A DNA stretch of 64,000 bases, taken from NCBI GenBank assembly GCA_040218535.1, contig JAVJRG010000005.1, positions 1 through 64,000 of the forward strand, written 5' to 3'. A model generated the notes under the pieces. That model made no database searches, was not told the origin of the DNA, and saw nothing but the letters and a program-made list of their open reading frames with translations. This document shows positions 36,091 to 44,978 of this stretch, piece after piece. Position numbers and translations under genes: made by a program. How positions within the stretch are numbered: position 1 is the first letter of the stretch; each line of letters starts with the position of its first letter. The stretch is from Lacipirellulaceae bacterium. GTDB lineage: Bacteria; Planctomycetota; Planctomycetia; Pirellulales; Lacipirellulaceae.

Positions 36091-39000
36091 TCAAAGTCCC
36101 GCGTTTTTCTTCTTCGCGGCGACCTCTGCCTTTTCCTCAGTGCTTTCTTCTTCGGGGCCTGGCAGACCACTATCAACGACCAGATAGCCCGCCCAGAAGA
36201 ACGGATGCTCCGCGGTCAGTGGCTCGTCGGGGATCTCCGCCGCCCGGCGTTCTTCTTTGACACGCATTTCGACCTTCGGATCGATCGGCATCGTGCGTAA
36301 GATCTGCACGCTCCGTTGCCAAGCATCGGCGGCAGACGAATAGGGCAACTCCTGGGCGAACTCACGTGTCGCATCCAGCGTGGTTTGGCCGCCAACCCGC
36401 CACCGGCTCATGAACAGGGTTTCGGCACCAGCTTCCATAAGTGTGCAGCTTGCCATGAACAGTTCTGAACCCGCGGCCCCAGTTGCTTGCTTCCGTCGAG
36501 AGCCTTTACCACCGTTCTCCGCGAGCGTGCGCATCCCAGGAAGAAAGATCCGCTGAGGTCCAAGGTCAGGAATGATTATCCACTCGCCAAGCGGCGCTGA
36601 GGAGCGGCGTAGTTGCAGTGGCGACCAGCCAACGGGATCGATCGTGTCGGCCTGAACCTCTTCAAGAACCACCAGCCAATCTAAAAGCGATGCGGCAAGC
36701 GGAGCTTCGGCGTTGGCATCATCCAAGGAAAGAGTTCGCTCGAATGAATCCTTAAATCCTTTCAAAGCGGCCTCGCGCTCTTCATCATCTTCGCCGGGAA
36801 GCAACTCCCCGCTCTTAATCCCCAAACGATTGACGCGTCGGAACCGTTCCTTCCCGGAGAAGGCCAACCCTGCGGTCGGTGCGTAACGTACCTGACTGAA
36901 ATCGATCAGTGCTTCACTGCGGTCGTCGCTACTCGCGCTCAGTGCCTCGAATGGCACGTACCACAACGGTCCGTCAGGAATGATGACCAACTCGTTGGTC
37001 GAAGCAGGATCGAACGACGAGCCTTTGAACAGAGCGTCATACAGTTTGGCCCCTGACTTTTTCCAATCGTCCGAGGTGAGCTGCTCAACCGTCAGTTCGT
37101 GATTGCCGCCGTAATTGCCTAGGTCCTCAAGAAACTGCTTGATCGGTCCTGCAAGTCTGCCAGTAGGTCCGCAATTCCACTGGGTTGAGGCGCTCCGTGT
37201 GAACAGGAAGCCCAACATTCCCGCGGGAGTTTCATGAAATGCCACCACCGCTTGACCAGGACGCAACTTCGATTGCATCTCTTTCGTGTTAAGCGTCGGC
37301 GGGAAGACATAGTCCGCGGGGATACGCTGCAAGCTCAGTATTTGAAGTTCCTCCTCACGGGCTCGCACAGCGCTTGAGTACTTTTTCCAGAGCGATGCCG
37401 CTTGCGAGAGGGCCTGCTTCTCCATAACCGGCTGCCAGAGCTTGTCGAGTTGCTCGCGCGCATCGGCAGCCTTCCTTTCGATGGCGGCTAGCTTAGGTAC
37501 GCGGACTTGCAGATCGTTTTGCTGAAGCCGTCGCTCGGGCGACAGCCGTTCCTTGGGCGTTGCCAGCAGGTTGCGGATCGACGAGAGCCGGCCTAGCCAA
37601 GGCAGCATGCGATGAAACCGCCGGCGCTTGCTGAGGTCGGCGATTTCCAAAGCAGCTTCGCGCTCTTTCCGTTCCAACAGGGCCGCCAGCCAGCGTTGGA
37701 AGGCCAGTTCATGCGGCGCTCGTAATACAGCTAGCGTATCGAGAGGTAGAAAGATCGTGTCTGCGGGGGTCGGATCGCGGAGCAATTCCGCATAAACATC
37801 TACTGCGTTGCGGTTGGTCAACGCTCGGGAATCGAATCGGTCATTCGCGAGTTGGATCTGGAAGTTTCGCAGCGAAATATTCATCCGCCCTTCGACGGCT
37901 GACGCTAACTTGCTGGGAGCCGAGCTACGACCCGCCAAATAGTCGAGCCGGGCATCCAAGTAGAGTGACCAATTCGCGAGAACGCCGTTGGCCGCTCCAC
38001 GCCGGAGTCTGCCTTGGGCGGCTTTCAGAGCAACGGCAGCCCCGTCGAGATTCTTTTGGTCGAGTAACTCCTCGGCCAGCAAAAGCTGCAAACGAGCGAA
38101 AATGTGGTCGTAACGTTTTTGTCGGGCCCAAGCTGACGCGGCAGCCAGCGCCGGGTTCACGTCCGTTGCGCCGCTGGCGATCCGGCTCACGTGCGCAAGG
38201 CGAAACGCCTCGTCGATGACGTTCAAGTCCTCAAAAACGAAACCAGAAAAACTTGCCTCGGCGAGCAGGGCCGTTGCCTGCGCGGGCGCCGTGCCGTCTG
38301 CAATCAACAGACGTCCCTGTTCCAACAGCGCAACGCCAGTCAGCGGGTGATCGAATTTCCCGGCGACGAGGGTGCCCCGCTCCAGACGTTGCATCGCCTG
38401 CTTATGCTCACCCACCCCGGCGTGGCCGATGCCCCGGAGGATGTCGATCCACGCATTCGACCAATGGTTGGGTGGTGCCCCTCCACGAGAAAGCCGTGCC
38501 AGCATCTGCTTCGAGATATCATCGTGCGGCCCCAGCGGCCCCAGGATTTCATTGCGGCGGCGCATTACCAATGCTGTGCAGCGGAGAACCTCGATAGCAT
38601 TGATTTGCCAGAGCTGATTGCCGGCGGCAACGCCACCACTGCGGAGGATCTGTTGCGGATCGAATCCGCCCATTCGGATTCGCATCGAGGAGGGGAACTC
38701 GCCCGGTGTGAACTGCCTTGTGCTTGTTCCCCAAGGTGGAATCCTGCGGACGAGGGAGCGATCGACTCGCGGGTCGCGCTGGAAATCAACATCCAGAAGC
38801 CAGCCGGAGTACTGCAAGTAGAGGCTAGCCGCGAGATTGAACTGCTCTAAAGCGAGCGCCGGCTGACCTTGCTGGTAGAACGTCTCGCCGAGATGGGCGT
38901 GGTAGCAAATCGAATCGATCCAGCGGGCATCAACGGTTTTGATCGCGCTGCGAAGCTCGCGCTGAAACGTTCGCCCCGCATCGCGGTAGTCGCCACGATA

Positions 39001-39138
39001 CAGCTCCTCAACGCCCGCAAAGTAAATCTGCGTCGGCGTTGAGTTCCCTAGCTGAGCGTGAGCAACAGAGCACTGATTGCCGATGGGCAGCAGAAAAAGA
39101 ATCAAAAGAAGGGATCGGCAGCGAAGGCGTGCTAGCAT
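36091..39138 (-). CDS. TPR protein with degenerate CHAT-like domain
   Basis: A 1015-residue secreted protein with a signal peptide (cleavage near AHA-QL), TPR-like helical pairs over about 30-440 (YRGDYRDAGRTFQREL, FYQQGQPALALEQFNLAASL), a coiled-coil linker, and a CHAT-type domain (about 621-1010) with LRPGQAVVAFHETPAG, ELVIIPDGPLWYVPFEALS, and AGAETLFMSRWRVGGQTT. CHAT domains are caspase-like peptidases with a His in an ATHG-type motif and a Cys in SACETG. Here the first aligns with DWLVVLEEVQAD and the second with IFLPGMRTLAEN, so neither catalytic residue is visible. It is probably a binding or scaffold protein. It starts at an ATG; function is unknown. Confidence 0.8.
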   Translation of the reverse strand: MLARLRCRSLLLILFLLPIGNQCSVAHAQLGNSTPTQIYFAGVEELYRGDYRDAGRTFQRELRSAIKTVDARWIDSICYHAHLGETFYQQGQPALALEQFNLAASLYLQYSGWLLDVDFQRDPRVDRSLVRRIPPWGTSTRQFTPGEFPSSMRIRMGGFDPQQILRSGGVAAGNQLWQINAIEVLRCTALVMRRRNEILGPLGPHDDISKQMLARLSRGGAPPNHWSNAWIDILRGIGHAGVGEHKQAMQRLERGTLVAGKFDHPLTGVALLEQGRLLIADGTAPAQATALLAEASFSGFVFEDLNVIDEAFRLAHVSRIASGATDVNPALAAASAWARQKRYDHIFARLQLLLAEELLDQKNLDGAAVALKAAQGRLRRGAANGVLANWSLYLDARLDYLAGRSSAPSKLASAVEGRMNISLRNFQIQLANDRFDSRALTNRNAVDVYAELLRDPTPADTIFLPLDTLAVLRAPHELAFQRWLAALLERKEREAALEIADLSKRRRFHRMLPWLGRLSSIRNLLATPKERLSPERRLQQNDLQVRVPKLAAIERKAADAREQLDKLWQPVMEKQALSQAASLWKKYSSAVRAREEELQILSLQRIPADYVFPPTLNTKEMQSKLRPGQAVVAFHETPAGMLGFLFTRSASTQWNCGPTGRLAGPIKQFLEDLGNYGGNHELTVEQLTSDDWKKSGAKLYDALFKGSSFDPASTNELVIIPDGPLWYVPFEALSASSDDRSEALIDFSQVRYAPTAGLAFSGKERFRRVNRLGIKSGELLPGEDDEEREAALKGFKDSFERTLSLDDANAEAPLAASLLDWLVVLEEVQADTIDPVGWSPLQLRRSSAPLGEWIIIPDLGPQRIFLPGMRTLAENGGKGSRRKQATGAAGSELFMASCTLMEAGAETLFMSRWRVGGQTTLDATREFAQELPYSSAADAWQRSVQILRTMPIDPKVEMRVKEERRAAEIPDEPLTAEHPFFWAGYLVVDSGLPGPEEESTEEKAEVAAKKKNAGL

Positions 39139-39239
39139 TGCTAGTGACTTTCTATAAGAGGCTCTGTTCCAGGCTTTCTATTCTACACGTTGCCGCATCA
39201 GAAACAGAGTGAGCACTTTTCGTGCTTCGTTAAGCCCAA

Positions 39240-39297
39240 TTAGCCTCCCAGCGCGAGCTGGGGGTTCAGTACCCCTAGCTCGCGCTAGGGGCTAGGG
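39240..39297. repeat. Inverted pair of palindromic repeats (TTAGCC-CAGCGCGAGCTG type)
   Basis: Facing copies at 39240-39266 and 39272-39297. Each is a hairpin (CCCAGC/GCTGGG and CCTAGC/GCTAGG with a GCGA-type core), separated by five bases. It occupies part of the 339-bp gap between the CHAT protein start and a small lipoprotein gene; the rest of that gap shows nothing else recognisable. Confidence 0.75.
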
Positions 39298-39477
39298 CTT
39301 TCATGTTGGCTGCTTCCTTTTTAGCTAGCAGTGCGTACCTCGAAAGAGAACTCCGAGAAACTTCGACTCTCTGTGAAAGTTTGCCGGTTGGGGCGTCGAT
39401 AACGATTGTGCTGGGCAATGTTGAATTGCTGCCAATCCAGCCACACCCTCCTCTGTTGTGATGTTGGAGTTAATGAA

Positions 39478-39729
39478 GTGAAGAATCAATCGAAGAACAT
39501 GGGCTCGAAAGCCTCTCGTGGAATCCTAGCCGCAGGGTTGCTCGCGTTTGCCGCCATCGGCTCGACCGGTTGCCAAATCGACGTCGCGGGCCAAACGCTG
39601 CCCAGTGGCTACCACTTGGACGACGACGTGCAGTATTACGCTCCAGGGCCCGAGTTCAAACTGGCCCGTGAAGCGGCAGCGCTCGCTGAGCAAAATGCAG
39701 CCGTCGCCAGCGAACCACAACGTCGCTGA
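39478..39729 (+). CDS. Small lipoprotein, unknown function
   Basis: The GTG at 39478 has a GGAG eight bases upstream and gives MKNQSKNMGSKASRG; an internal ATG at 39499 is the alternative. The signal ends AAIGSTGC, a lipobox-like site with Cys at residue 32. The mature part is about 52 residues, with ALPSGYHL-like sequence (TLPSGYHLDDDVQYYAPG) and an Ala/Glu-rich helical tail. I recognise no family, but short lipoproteins with the TLPSGYYL/YHL signature recur in planctomycetes. It is followed by repeats and a structured hairpin. Confidence 0.7.
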   Translation: MKNQSKNMGSKASRGILAAGLLAFAAIGSTGCQIDVAGQTLPSGYHLDDDVQYYAPGPEFKLAREAAALAEQNAAVASEPQRR

Positions 39730-39745
39730 GCAAACTCAGAAGTCA

Positions 39746-39809
39746 TTAGCCGCAGGGCGTTAGCCCCCGGTTGCCTAGAGAACCGGACGCTAACGCGTGT
39801 CGGCTAATG
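39746..39809. repeat. Inverted pair of palindromic repeats (TTAGCCG...CGGTT type)
   Basis: Two elements of 27-29 bp face each other (39746-39772 and 39781-39809). Both keep TTAGCCG at one end, CGTTAGC in the core and CCGGTT at the other end, while their arm bases differ (CAGGG against ACACG), with compensating changes that preserve the stem. Confidence 0.75.
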
Positions 39810-39903
39810 TTCTGAAACCGATTGTTAGGATCAAGATTTCGCCGCTTGTTGCGATGCGTGTCTGGAGGGGAACGCGCGCGGCAAGACCTGGGGGGGTACG
39901 GCG

Positions 39904-39996
39904 CCTCGTGTGGCAGGCGTCTGAGGTGTCGGTATGTTCAAGAACGTACGAACGTATCATGCCTCAGACGTCGTTGCCCCGAGGATAATTTTTTCT
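39904..39996 (+). ncRNA. Long stem-loop with T tract, candidate structured RNA
   Basis: Four nested stems pair in register: 39904-39908 with 39980-39984 (CCTCG/CGAGG), 39912-39915 with 39975-39978 (GGCA/TGCC), 39918-39926 with 39962-39970 (CGTCTGAGG/CCTCAGACG), and 39931-39939 with 39950-39958 (nine pairs including two G-T). The loop is ten bases. ATAATTTTTTCTT follows directly. It may be a terminator for the lipoprotein transcript or a small RNA; the stem of about 27 bp is longer than a usual terminator. It does not belong to the short palindrome class. Confidence 0.5.
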
Positions 39997-40009
39997 TGCT
40001 ATGACTCCC

Positions 40010-40082
40010 GAGCCGTCAGGCGTCAGCCGACGGGTGGCAGCGTGTGAGAGTCTTTTCCCGACAGCTAACGCTAGTCGGCTCG
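40010..40082. repeat. Inverted pair of palindromic repeats (GAGCCGTCAGGCG type)
   Basis: Copies at 40010-40037 and 40058-40082 face each other; the first is nearly identical to the element at 7218-7245. With the pair at 39746 and the stem-loop at 39904, the 369-bp gap between convergent genes is almost filled by inverted-repeat structures. Confidence 0.75.
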
Positions 40083-40098
40083 CCTCGTGTCGTTCTCA

Positions 40099-41253
40099 TT
40101 ACCGACTTGCCACAACTCTCTTCGCCCACTGAGTCAGTCGCACGCCTTGCGACTTCAAGTCGGAAATAGGGTAGTGCGTAATCCGCTTGCTCTCTTCTAC
40201 CTTCGTTCTATAGCGATGCTTGAAGTTGAAATCGTCCACACCGAGGTCGAAGCGGCGGTCTCCACGCTCGAAGCTATCTCGCAAGGAAGAGAGCAGCAAG
40301 ACGGTTCCCACTCCCAGATGGCGGTACTTTGGATCGTAGCCCATGCGGAGGCCGCTGATTTCGTCGCGGTAGTGGTAGTTGTATCCAAACGCCACTGGCT
40401 TGCCCGCAAGCTTCAAGAGTGTTACGTCAAGCATCCCCAGCCGAGCCGCTGCTTCGTGGCAGTCTCTCAGGAAAGCGGCCACTCGGTCATGTGAGAGCGT
40501 GACACCGTCGGTGGCGTCCCCTTGCCAACTTTCGGCGGCGATCTGTAGGCAATCTTCATAGAGGTCCCACCGCGGATCGCCGTCCCCCTCAGTGGCTGGT
40601 AGTGGCCGATGGCGAATGAATTCAACACGGTCGTGCTTCTCAAAGAATCGCAGATGCCGGCGGATTTCGTGTCGACGTTTCCGTGAACGTGATCGAAGGT
40701 AGTCTTCCCATGAACCGTTGATTTCGATGACGAAAGTCTCGCGAAAGGGAGCAATTTCTCCCGCAATCCCAGCCGCCTGCATCGCAGCCGACAGCGAAGG
40801 AAGCTTCGCCTGCTGCTCATCGATCCAGCGGAGGTCCAGTAAATCCCAATCACGTTCTTGATTTGCCAGATATTGCATTGCCAGCCAGTAGCAAGCCGTT
40901 TGGTCGGGACCAATGGGCGAGTACCAGGCTCCCCAGTCGGCGAGTGGGTAAGTCAGTGTGCGGAGCGTGCCAACGCGGTACGGTTCCTCAACCACGCACA
41001 AAGGCACGAAGCCGATCGGTTTTCCTTCGGAGCGAATCACGAGCAGCCGGTAATCATGCTGCCCTTGTTGGCCAAAGTGTTTCCAAGCCAGCTCGAACCA
41101 ATCGAAGGTCATGAAGAACGAGCGTCGCGGAGTCTCCTCGAGCAGCGCGTTCCAAGCCATGCGGAACGGCTGCAAGTCTTCAAGCCTGCGGATTTCGACC
41201 ACGTCAGCCATGGGAGGCAGCACCAGCTCATTAGGGCAGGGTGTTTGCGACAT
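40099..41253 (-). CDS. GNAT-type acyltransferase (BcsL/FemAB-like fold)
   Basis: The ATG giving MSQTPCPNELVLPP is chosen over a TTG 23 codons upstream. The 384-residue protein has the double-GNAT layout of the acetyltransferase group PF13480: RSFFMTFDWFELAWKHFG near the start, a central basic helix (SRSRKRRHEIRRHLRFFEK) and the C-terminal acyl-CoA-binding half (LGMLDVTLLKLAGKPVAFGY, GLRMGYDPKYRHLGVGTVLL, RRFDLGVDDFNFKHRY). Relatives act in exopolysaccharide or cell-envelope modification, transferring an acyl or aminoacyl group. The substrate is not evident. No polysaccharide cluster adjoins it directly, though an acyltransferase lies 4 kb away. Confidence 0.83.
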   Translation of the reverse strand: MSQTPCPNELVLPPMADVVEIRRLEDLQPFRMAWNALLEETPRRSFFMTFDWFELAWKHFGQQGQHDYRLLVIRSEGKPIGFVPLCVVEEPYRVGTLRTLTYPLADWGAWYSPIGPDQTACYWLAMQYLANQERDWDLLDLRWIDEQQAKLPSLSAAMQAAGIAGEIAPFRETFVIEINGSWEDYLRSRSRKRRHEIRRHLRFFEKHDRVEFIRHRPLPATEGDGDPRWDLYEDCLQIAAESWQGDATDGVTLSHDRVAAFLRDCHEAAARLGMLDVTLLKLAGKPVAFGYNYHYRDEISGLRMGYDPKYRHLGVGTVLLLSSLRDSFERGDRRFDLGVDDFNFKHRYRTKVEESKRITHYPISDLKSQGVRLTQWAKRVVASR

Positions 41254-41565
41254 GGCAGCGGCTTGAGTTTTCCGTTGAGGACTAGAAGACGGTGGCTTCC
41301 TCCAGCTCAAGCAGTCTGCCAACTGAGCAAGAGAGAATGCAACGATTGTGCCGAGAAGCTGAAAAGTGTTGGTCAGTCAAGAAAAGGTACGTCACTCCCC
41401 TGTTCACTGCGAAATAGATTACACTCAGAATTCATTCGAGTAATACGCTGTTGTTTTTTCGCAGCATTTCGATTCGCAAGGTGGCGAAAACTCAACCCGT
41501 TAGGTAGCGATCAATAGTCTCTGCGACTCTGCGCGAATACTCAACCGAAGATATTTAGGATAGTT
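41254..41565. promoter_or_regulatory. 312-bp divergent intergenic region
   Basis: Separates the GNAT-type gene (minus) from the CinA-like fusion gene (plus). It is more AT-rich than the flanking genes. I see no palindrome of the dispersed class and no certain promoter. AGGA at 41557-41560 is the likely ribosome binding site of the plus-strand gene. Confidence 0.4.
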
Positions 41566-42747
41566 TTGAACTCTGAAATCGACCTCACTGAGCATTGGCA
41601 GCCGATCGTCCAGGCGATCCACGATGGCGAGTTTCAAGCTGTGCTTGCAGTAACAGGCGGTGGGAGCGGTGCGCTCTCCGCCCTGCTAGAGACGCCTGGT
41701 GCCTCGCGAACGGTGCTCGAAGCGGTCGTGCCCTACTCGGCAGAGTCGCTTCGTCAATGGATCGGCGGAACGCCCGATCAAGCGTGTAGCGAGGCAACGG
41801 CCCGCGCTATGGCGATGGCCGCCTGGATGCGGGCGCGCGAATTCGCACCCGACGCCGACCCGGCGAAGCTCATTGGACTCGGTAGCACGGCAAGCTTGGC
41901 GACCGATCGAGCGAAGCGTGGCGACCATCGCGTGCACGTGGCGCTGCAGACGGGCGCGTTTACGCGAACTTGTAAGCTGAGCTTTGATTCAGATCGTAAG
42001 CGACCGGAAGAGGAGCGACTGGCCACTTGCTTGATCTTGTGTCTACTTGCTGAGAGCGCAGAGGTTGATTGCGAACGGGTAAGTATTGCCATCGAAGAAG
42101 CACTGCAAACGGACGAGAGGCTTACGAAGAAGGAGCAGGCAGCTCTTCCGCGCTGGTGGCGTTTGATCCTGCAAGACTTTCAGTCAACCAGTGTGCGCGC
42201 CCCTGATCAACCCGCGGGTCAGGAGGTGTCTTGGAGGAAGCTCCTCTTTCCAGGTTCGTTCAATCCGCTGCACAAGGGACATCTTCGCATGGCGGAAATA
42301 GCGGAACAGCGAATTGCCAAGCCCTTGGCCTGGGAACTGTCCTTGATGAATGTGGACAAACCGCCAATGGATTGCCTAACTCTCGAGGAACGGCTTGCCG
42401 CGATACACGAGATAGACCCTTCGCGTCCAATCGAAGTCAGCACTATGGCCACATTCGCTGAGAAAAGTGAAGTCAGCGAAGACATCACCTTCGTCGTCGG
42501 CCTCGATACCATCCTCCGTATCGACGACCTCAAGTATTACGCGAACGAGTCCGCCCGCGACTCCGCCTTCGCAACGATCAAATCAGCTGGCTGCAAGTTC
42601 CTCGTCTTCGGCAGAAACATTGATGGGAACTTTCAAGTCCTCAGCGATATCCAACTCTCCCCTGCCCTGCGTGAGCTCTGCGAGGAAGTCACCGCGGAAG
42701 AGTTTCGTGAGGACATTTCCTCGACCCAATTGCGAACCCAACCGTAG
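41566..42747 (+). CDS. CinA-like amidase fused to a nucleotidyltransferase, probable NAD salvage
   Basis: The start is a TTG with AGGA five bases upstream; the first in-frame ATG lies far inside a conserved region. The 393-residue protein has an N-terminal CinA/PncC-like domain (about 10-185: VLAVTGGGSGALSALLETPG, LEAVVPYSAESLRQWIGG, CSEATARAMAMAAWMR, IGLGSTASLATDRAKRG) and a C-terminal cytidylyltransferase-like domain (about 225-393) with FPGSFNPLHKGH (HxGH at 236-239) and ISSTQLR (384-390). PncC-type domains deamidate nicotinamide mononucleotide; HxGH/ISSTxxR domains adenylylate the mononucleotide. One polypeptide could thus join two steps of NAD recycling. The amidase Ser site is altered from the usual ESCTGG, so activity needs proof. 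Confidence 0.8.
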   Translation: MNSEIDLTEHWQPIVQAIHDGEFQAVLAVTGGGSGALSALLETPGASRTVLEAVVPYSAESLRQWIGGTPDQACSEATARAMAMAAWMRAREFAPDADPAKLIGLGSTASLATDRAKRGDHRVHVALQTGAFTRTCKLSFDSDRKRPEEERLATCLILCLLAESAEVDCERVSIAIEEALQTDERLTKKEQAALPRWWRLILQDFQSTSVRAPDQPAGQEVSWRKLLFPGSFNPLHKGHLRMAEIAEQRIAKPLAWELSLMNVDKPPMDCLTLEERLAAIHEIDPSRPIEVSTMATFAEKSEVSEDITFVVGLDTILRIDDLKYYANESARDSAFATIKSAGCKFLVFGRNIDGNFQVLSDIQLSPALRELCEEVTAEEFREDISSTQLRTQP

Positions 42748-42920
42748 CCCACGCCTCTGGCGTGGGATGATTCACCAACGACGGCCGTATTTCACGCTCG
42801 GAGCCGTTTTTCTGGCGAAATCTTTCACGCGGTCCAAATTAGATTGGGAAAACTTCGAAGAAATGACATAAGTAAGTTGTGAAGAAGCTGCAACCCGATA
42901 GTGACAACTCCGAGTTCCCC

Positions 42921-44900
42921 ATGCCTAGGCTCTTTTATTTCCTCACCCTGCTCCTGACTACGTTTCCTGGGGGTTCCCATGCCACCGAGACCGTCGAGTT
43001 AAGCGTCTATCCCCAGTACCGTCGCCAAATCGACGGTGTTTGCGAACTCGATCGCACTTCCCTGTTTGCCCTTTGCGATCACGGTGTCGGTTTTGATCAA
43101 CGAATGCGCGATCCCGAGCGCGTGGAATACTTGCTCAAGGATCTCAACGCCACCTTCGGGCGGTCGCTGGGGCCGATCAGGTCCGTCGTCAGAAACGAGC
43201 AAATCGTTCGCGAAGATCCCGACCGTCCCGGATTCGCTGACCTTGAGCTTGTGAAGCAGGAAAGTGTCAGCAGGCAGCGACCCGCCAGCAAGGTACTTCA
43301 AGATTTCGTTGGTGAGAGAATGGACATCGCTGCCCACGGCTCGCACAACGCCTATCCTGAGTTCATGGGTGCCCACACGACGCCCCAGTCAACGCAAGAT
43401 CCGAATCATTCGCAGCACTTACCTGAGAATATGGAGGCAGCCGCAGAACTGGCCGCTGCGGTCTTGCAATACAACTACGGCGACTTCACGCGTCCTCGCT
43501 ATTTCGAACCGGTCAACGAGCCTCACTGGTCGTTCATCGGGGCAGAGCATCTCGCAAATTGGCACCTGAAGACACACAGCGCAGTTCACGATCGAGGGCT
43601 CGACGTGGAGGTGGGCGGGCCATGCAACTCGGTTTGCTATTTCTATCGTAACGATTTTAACGCGTTCAACGGCGTCAAGAATTTCATCAACAATACGAAG
43701 GGCCAGCTCGATTTTTATTCGTTCCACGCCTACGACTACCTGAACTGGAACGGTCAGGATCTGGTCGGGCGTATTTCGAGTGGCTTGCCGCTGGAAGGGA
43801 TGATCGACCTCGTACAAAACCACCTCGTCAATGAATTTGGCGAGCAGAAAGGAATCGTCATCTCCGAACACGGCGGGTACGTCACAGGCTCTCAGGGACG
43901 ACCCACTGCGGAAGAAGTCGGCGACCTGTTGGCAGCGAAGTACTTTCCAGAGGGCGAGGGATTCGAGCATGAAATGCGGAAGCGTTCGATCCAAAGCCAC
44001 GTTCTGGTCAGCGCGATCATGGCCAACACACTGACCTTCATGGATCACCCGCACGTCATCAAGAAGGCTGTCCCTTTTATTCTGCCTGAGTCGATGGCTT
44101 GGGATCCGAAGTATTACTCCACGTTGTACGTGCCTTACGATTTCACCGACAGAAGCCGTTGGGTGGAGACGCGCAACTCTGACTTCTACAAGTTCTTTCG
44201 CGACGTCCAAGGAGAACGTGTCATCATCAAAGGTGGCGACCCTGACATTCAAGCTCGAGCGTTCGCTGACAAAGATCGTCTGATCATCGTCGTGAACAAC
44301 TTGTCCGACGAACTTCATGATGTGAAGCTGGACTTTCCCCAACCAAAAGAGTCGACCGAGCCACAAGAAACGAAATCGAAGAAAATCGTCCTGCGTCGCT
44401 ACGGTCGCAACGAGGACTACACGCCCTATCTGACCGAGGAAAACATCGAGTCGTTAGAACAGTTGCAGCTTGCCGGTCGAGAGGCAGTCCTTGTCGCGGT
44501 TGAGTACGACCAGGAGATTCCGGTCAAAGGCACTTTTAATGAAACCCCTCACTATGGAAGCCAACTCGCCGTAAAAGCCACCAAGGAAAAGCCTGCCCGT
44601 TTCCTTGTGGAAATTCCCGCGGCAAAGGAGCTGGCGTTCGCCACACTAAGGCTTAGTATTTCACGTCCCTTTGACGCTGATCCGAATGTCTTAGTCAAAG
44701 TCAATGGAAAACGTGTCGAGTTTCCGCTTGAAGATGCGGTGTCTCGACTGGCCGAAGAGGGTCGCGAATACGCCTCGACAAAGATCGTCCAGCTTGATCG
44801 CAAGCTACTCCGCGAGCAGAACCGCGTTGAAGTGAGTTTCCCCGACGACCGTGGCGGGACGGTTGGTAGCGTTGTCATCCGCGCAGGAACCAAGCTCTAG
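42921..44900 (+). CDS. GH86-like secreted agarase/porphyranase-type glycoside hydrolase
   Basis: The ATG giving MPRLFYFLTLLLTTFPGG starts a signal peptide (cleavage near SHA-TE); a GTG 14 codons upstream is possible. The 659-residue protein has a TIM-barrel catalytic region with candidate acid/base E200 (FEPVNEPHWSF) and nucleophile E316 (IVISEHGGY), the pattern of clan-A retaining hydrolases, and barrel landmarks SFHAYDYLNW and LTFMDHPHVIKKAVPFILPE. The C-terminal part (about 450-659) forms beta-sandwich domains. Length and motifs fit GH86 beta-agarases and porphyranases, which cut red-algal galactans. The substrate is inferred from family only. No sulfatase or SusCD-like gene adjoins it. 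Confidence 0.78.
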   Translation: MPRLFYFLTLLLTTFPGGSHATETVELSVYPQYRRQIDGVCELDRTSLFALCDHGVGFDQRMRDPERVEYLLKDLNATFGRSLGPIRSVVRNEQIVREDPDRPGFADLELVKQESVSRQRPASKVLQDFVGERMDIAAHGSHNAYPEFMGAHTTPQSTQDPNHSQHLPENMEAAAELAAAVLQYNYGDFTRPRYFEPVNEPHWSFIGAEHLANWHLKTHSAVHDRGLDVEVGGPCNSVCYFYRNDFNAFNGVKNFINNTKGQLDFYSFHAYDYLNWNGQDLVGRISSGLPLEGMIDLVQNHLVNEFGEQKGIVISEHGGYVTGSQGRPTAEEVGDLLAAKYFPEGEGFEHEMRKRSIQSHVLVSAIMANTLTFMDHPHVIKKAVPFILPESMAWDPKYYSTLYVPYDFTDRSRWVETRNSDFYKFFRDVQGERVIIKGGDPDIQARAFADKDRLIIVVNNLSDELHDVKLDFPQPKESTEPQETKSKKIVLRRYGRNEDYTPYLTEENIESLEQLQLAGREAVLVAVEYDQEIPVKGTFNETPHYGSQLAVKATKEKPARFLVEIPAAKELAFATLRLSISRPFDADPNVLVKVNGKRVEFPLEDAVSRLAEEGREYASTKIVQLDRKLLREQNRVEVSFPDDRGGTVGSVVIRAGTKL

Positions 44901-44947
44901 AGGCTGATATTTTGCGACCTTTTCGACCTGCTTTAAGGTTGCCCGCC

Positions 44948-44978
44948 GCTAGCAGACGAATTCTTGATTCGTCTAGCC
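44948..44978. repeat. Palindrome GCTAG...GACGAA/TTCGTC...TAGCC
   Basis: A hairpin of ten paired bases with two unpaired bases and a seven-base loop (TTCTTGA), 47 bp after the GH86-like gene. It lacks a T tract. The remainder of the 337-bp gap up to the acyltransferase gene shows nothing I recognise. Confidence 0.5.

Noticed and set aside
39746-40082. Possible CRISPR or integron site in the repeat-rich gap
   Set aside because: The repeats are inverted pairs of the dispersed palindrome class with no spacers, integrase or cassette structure.
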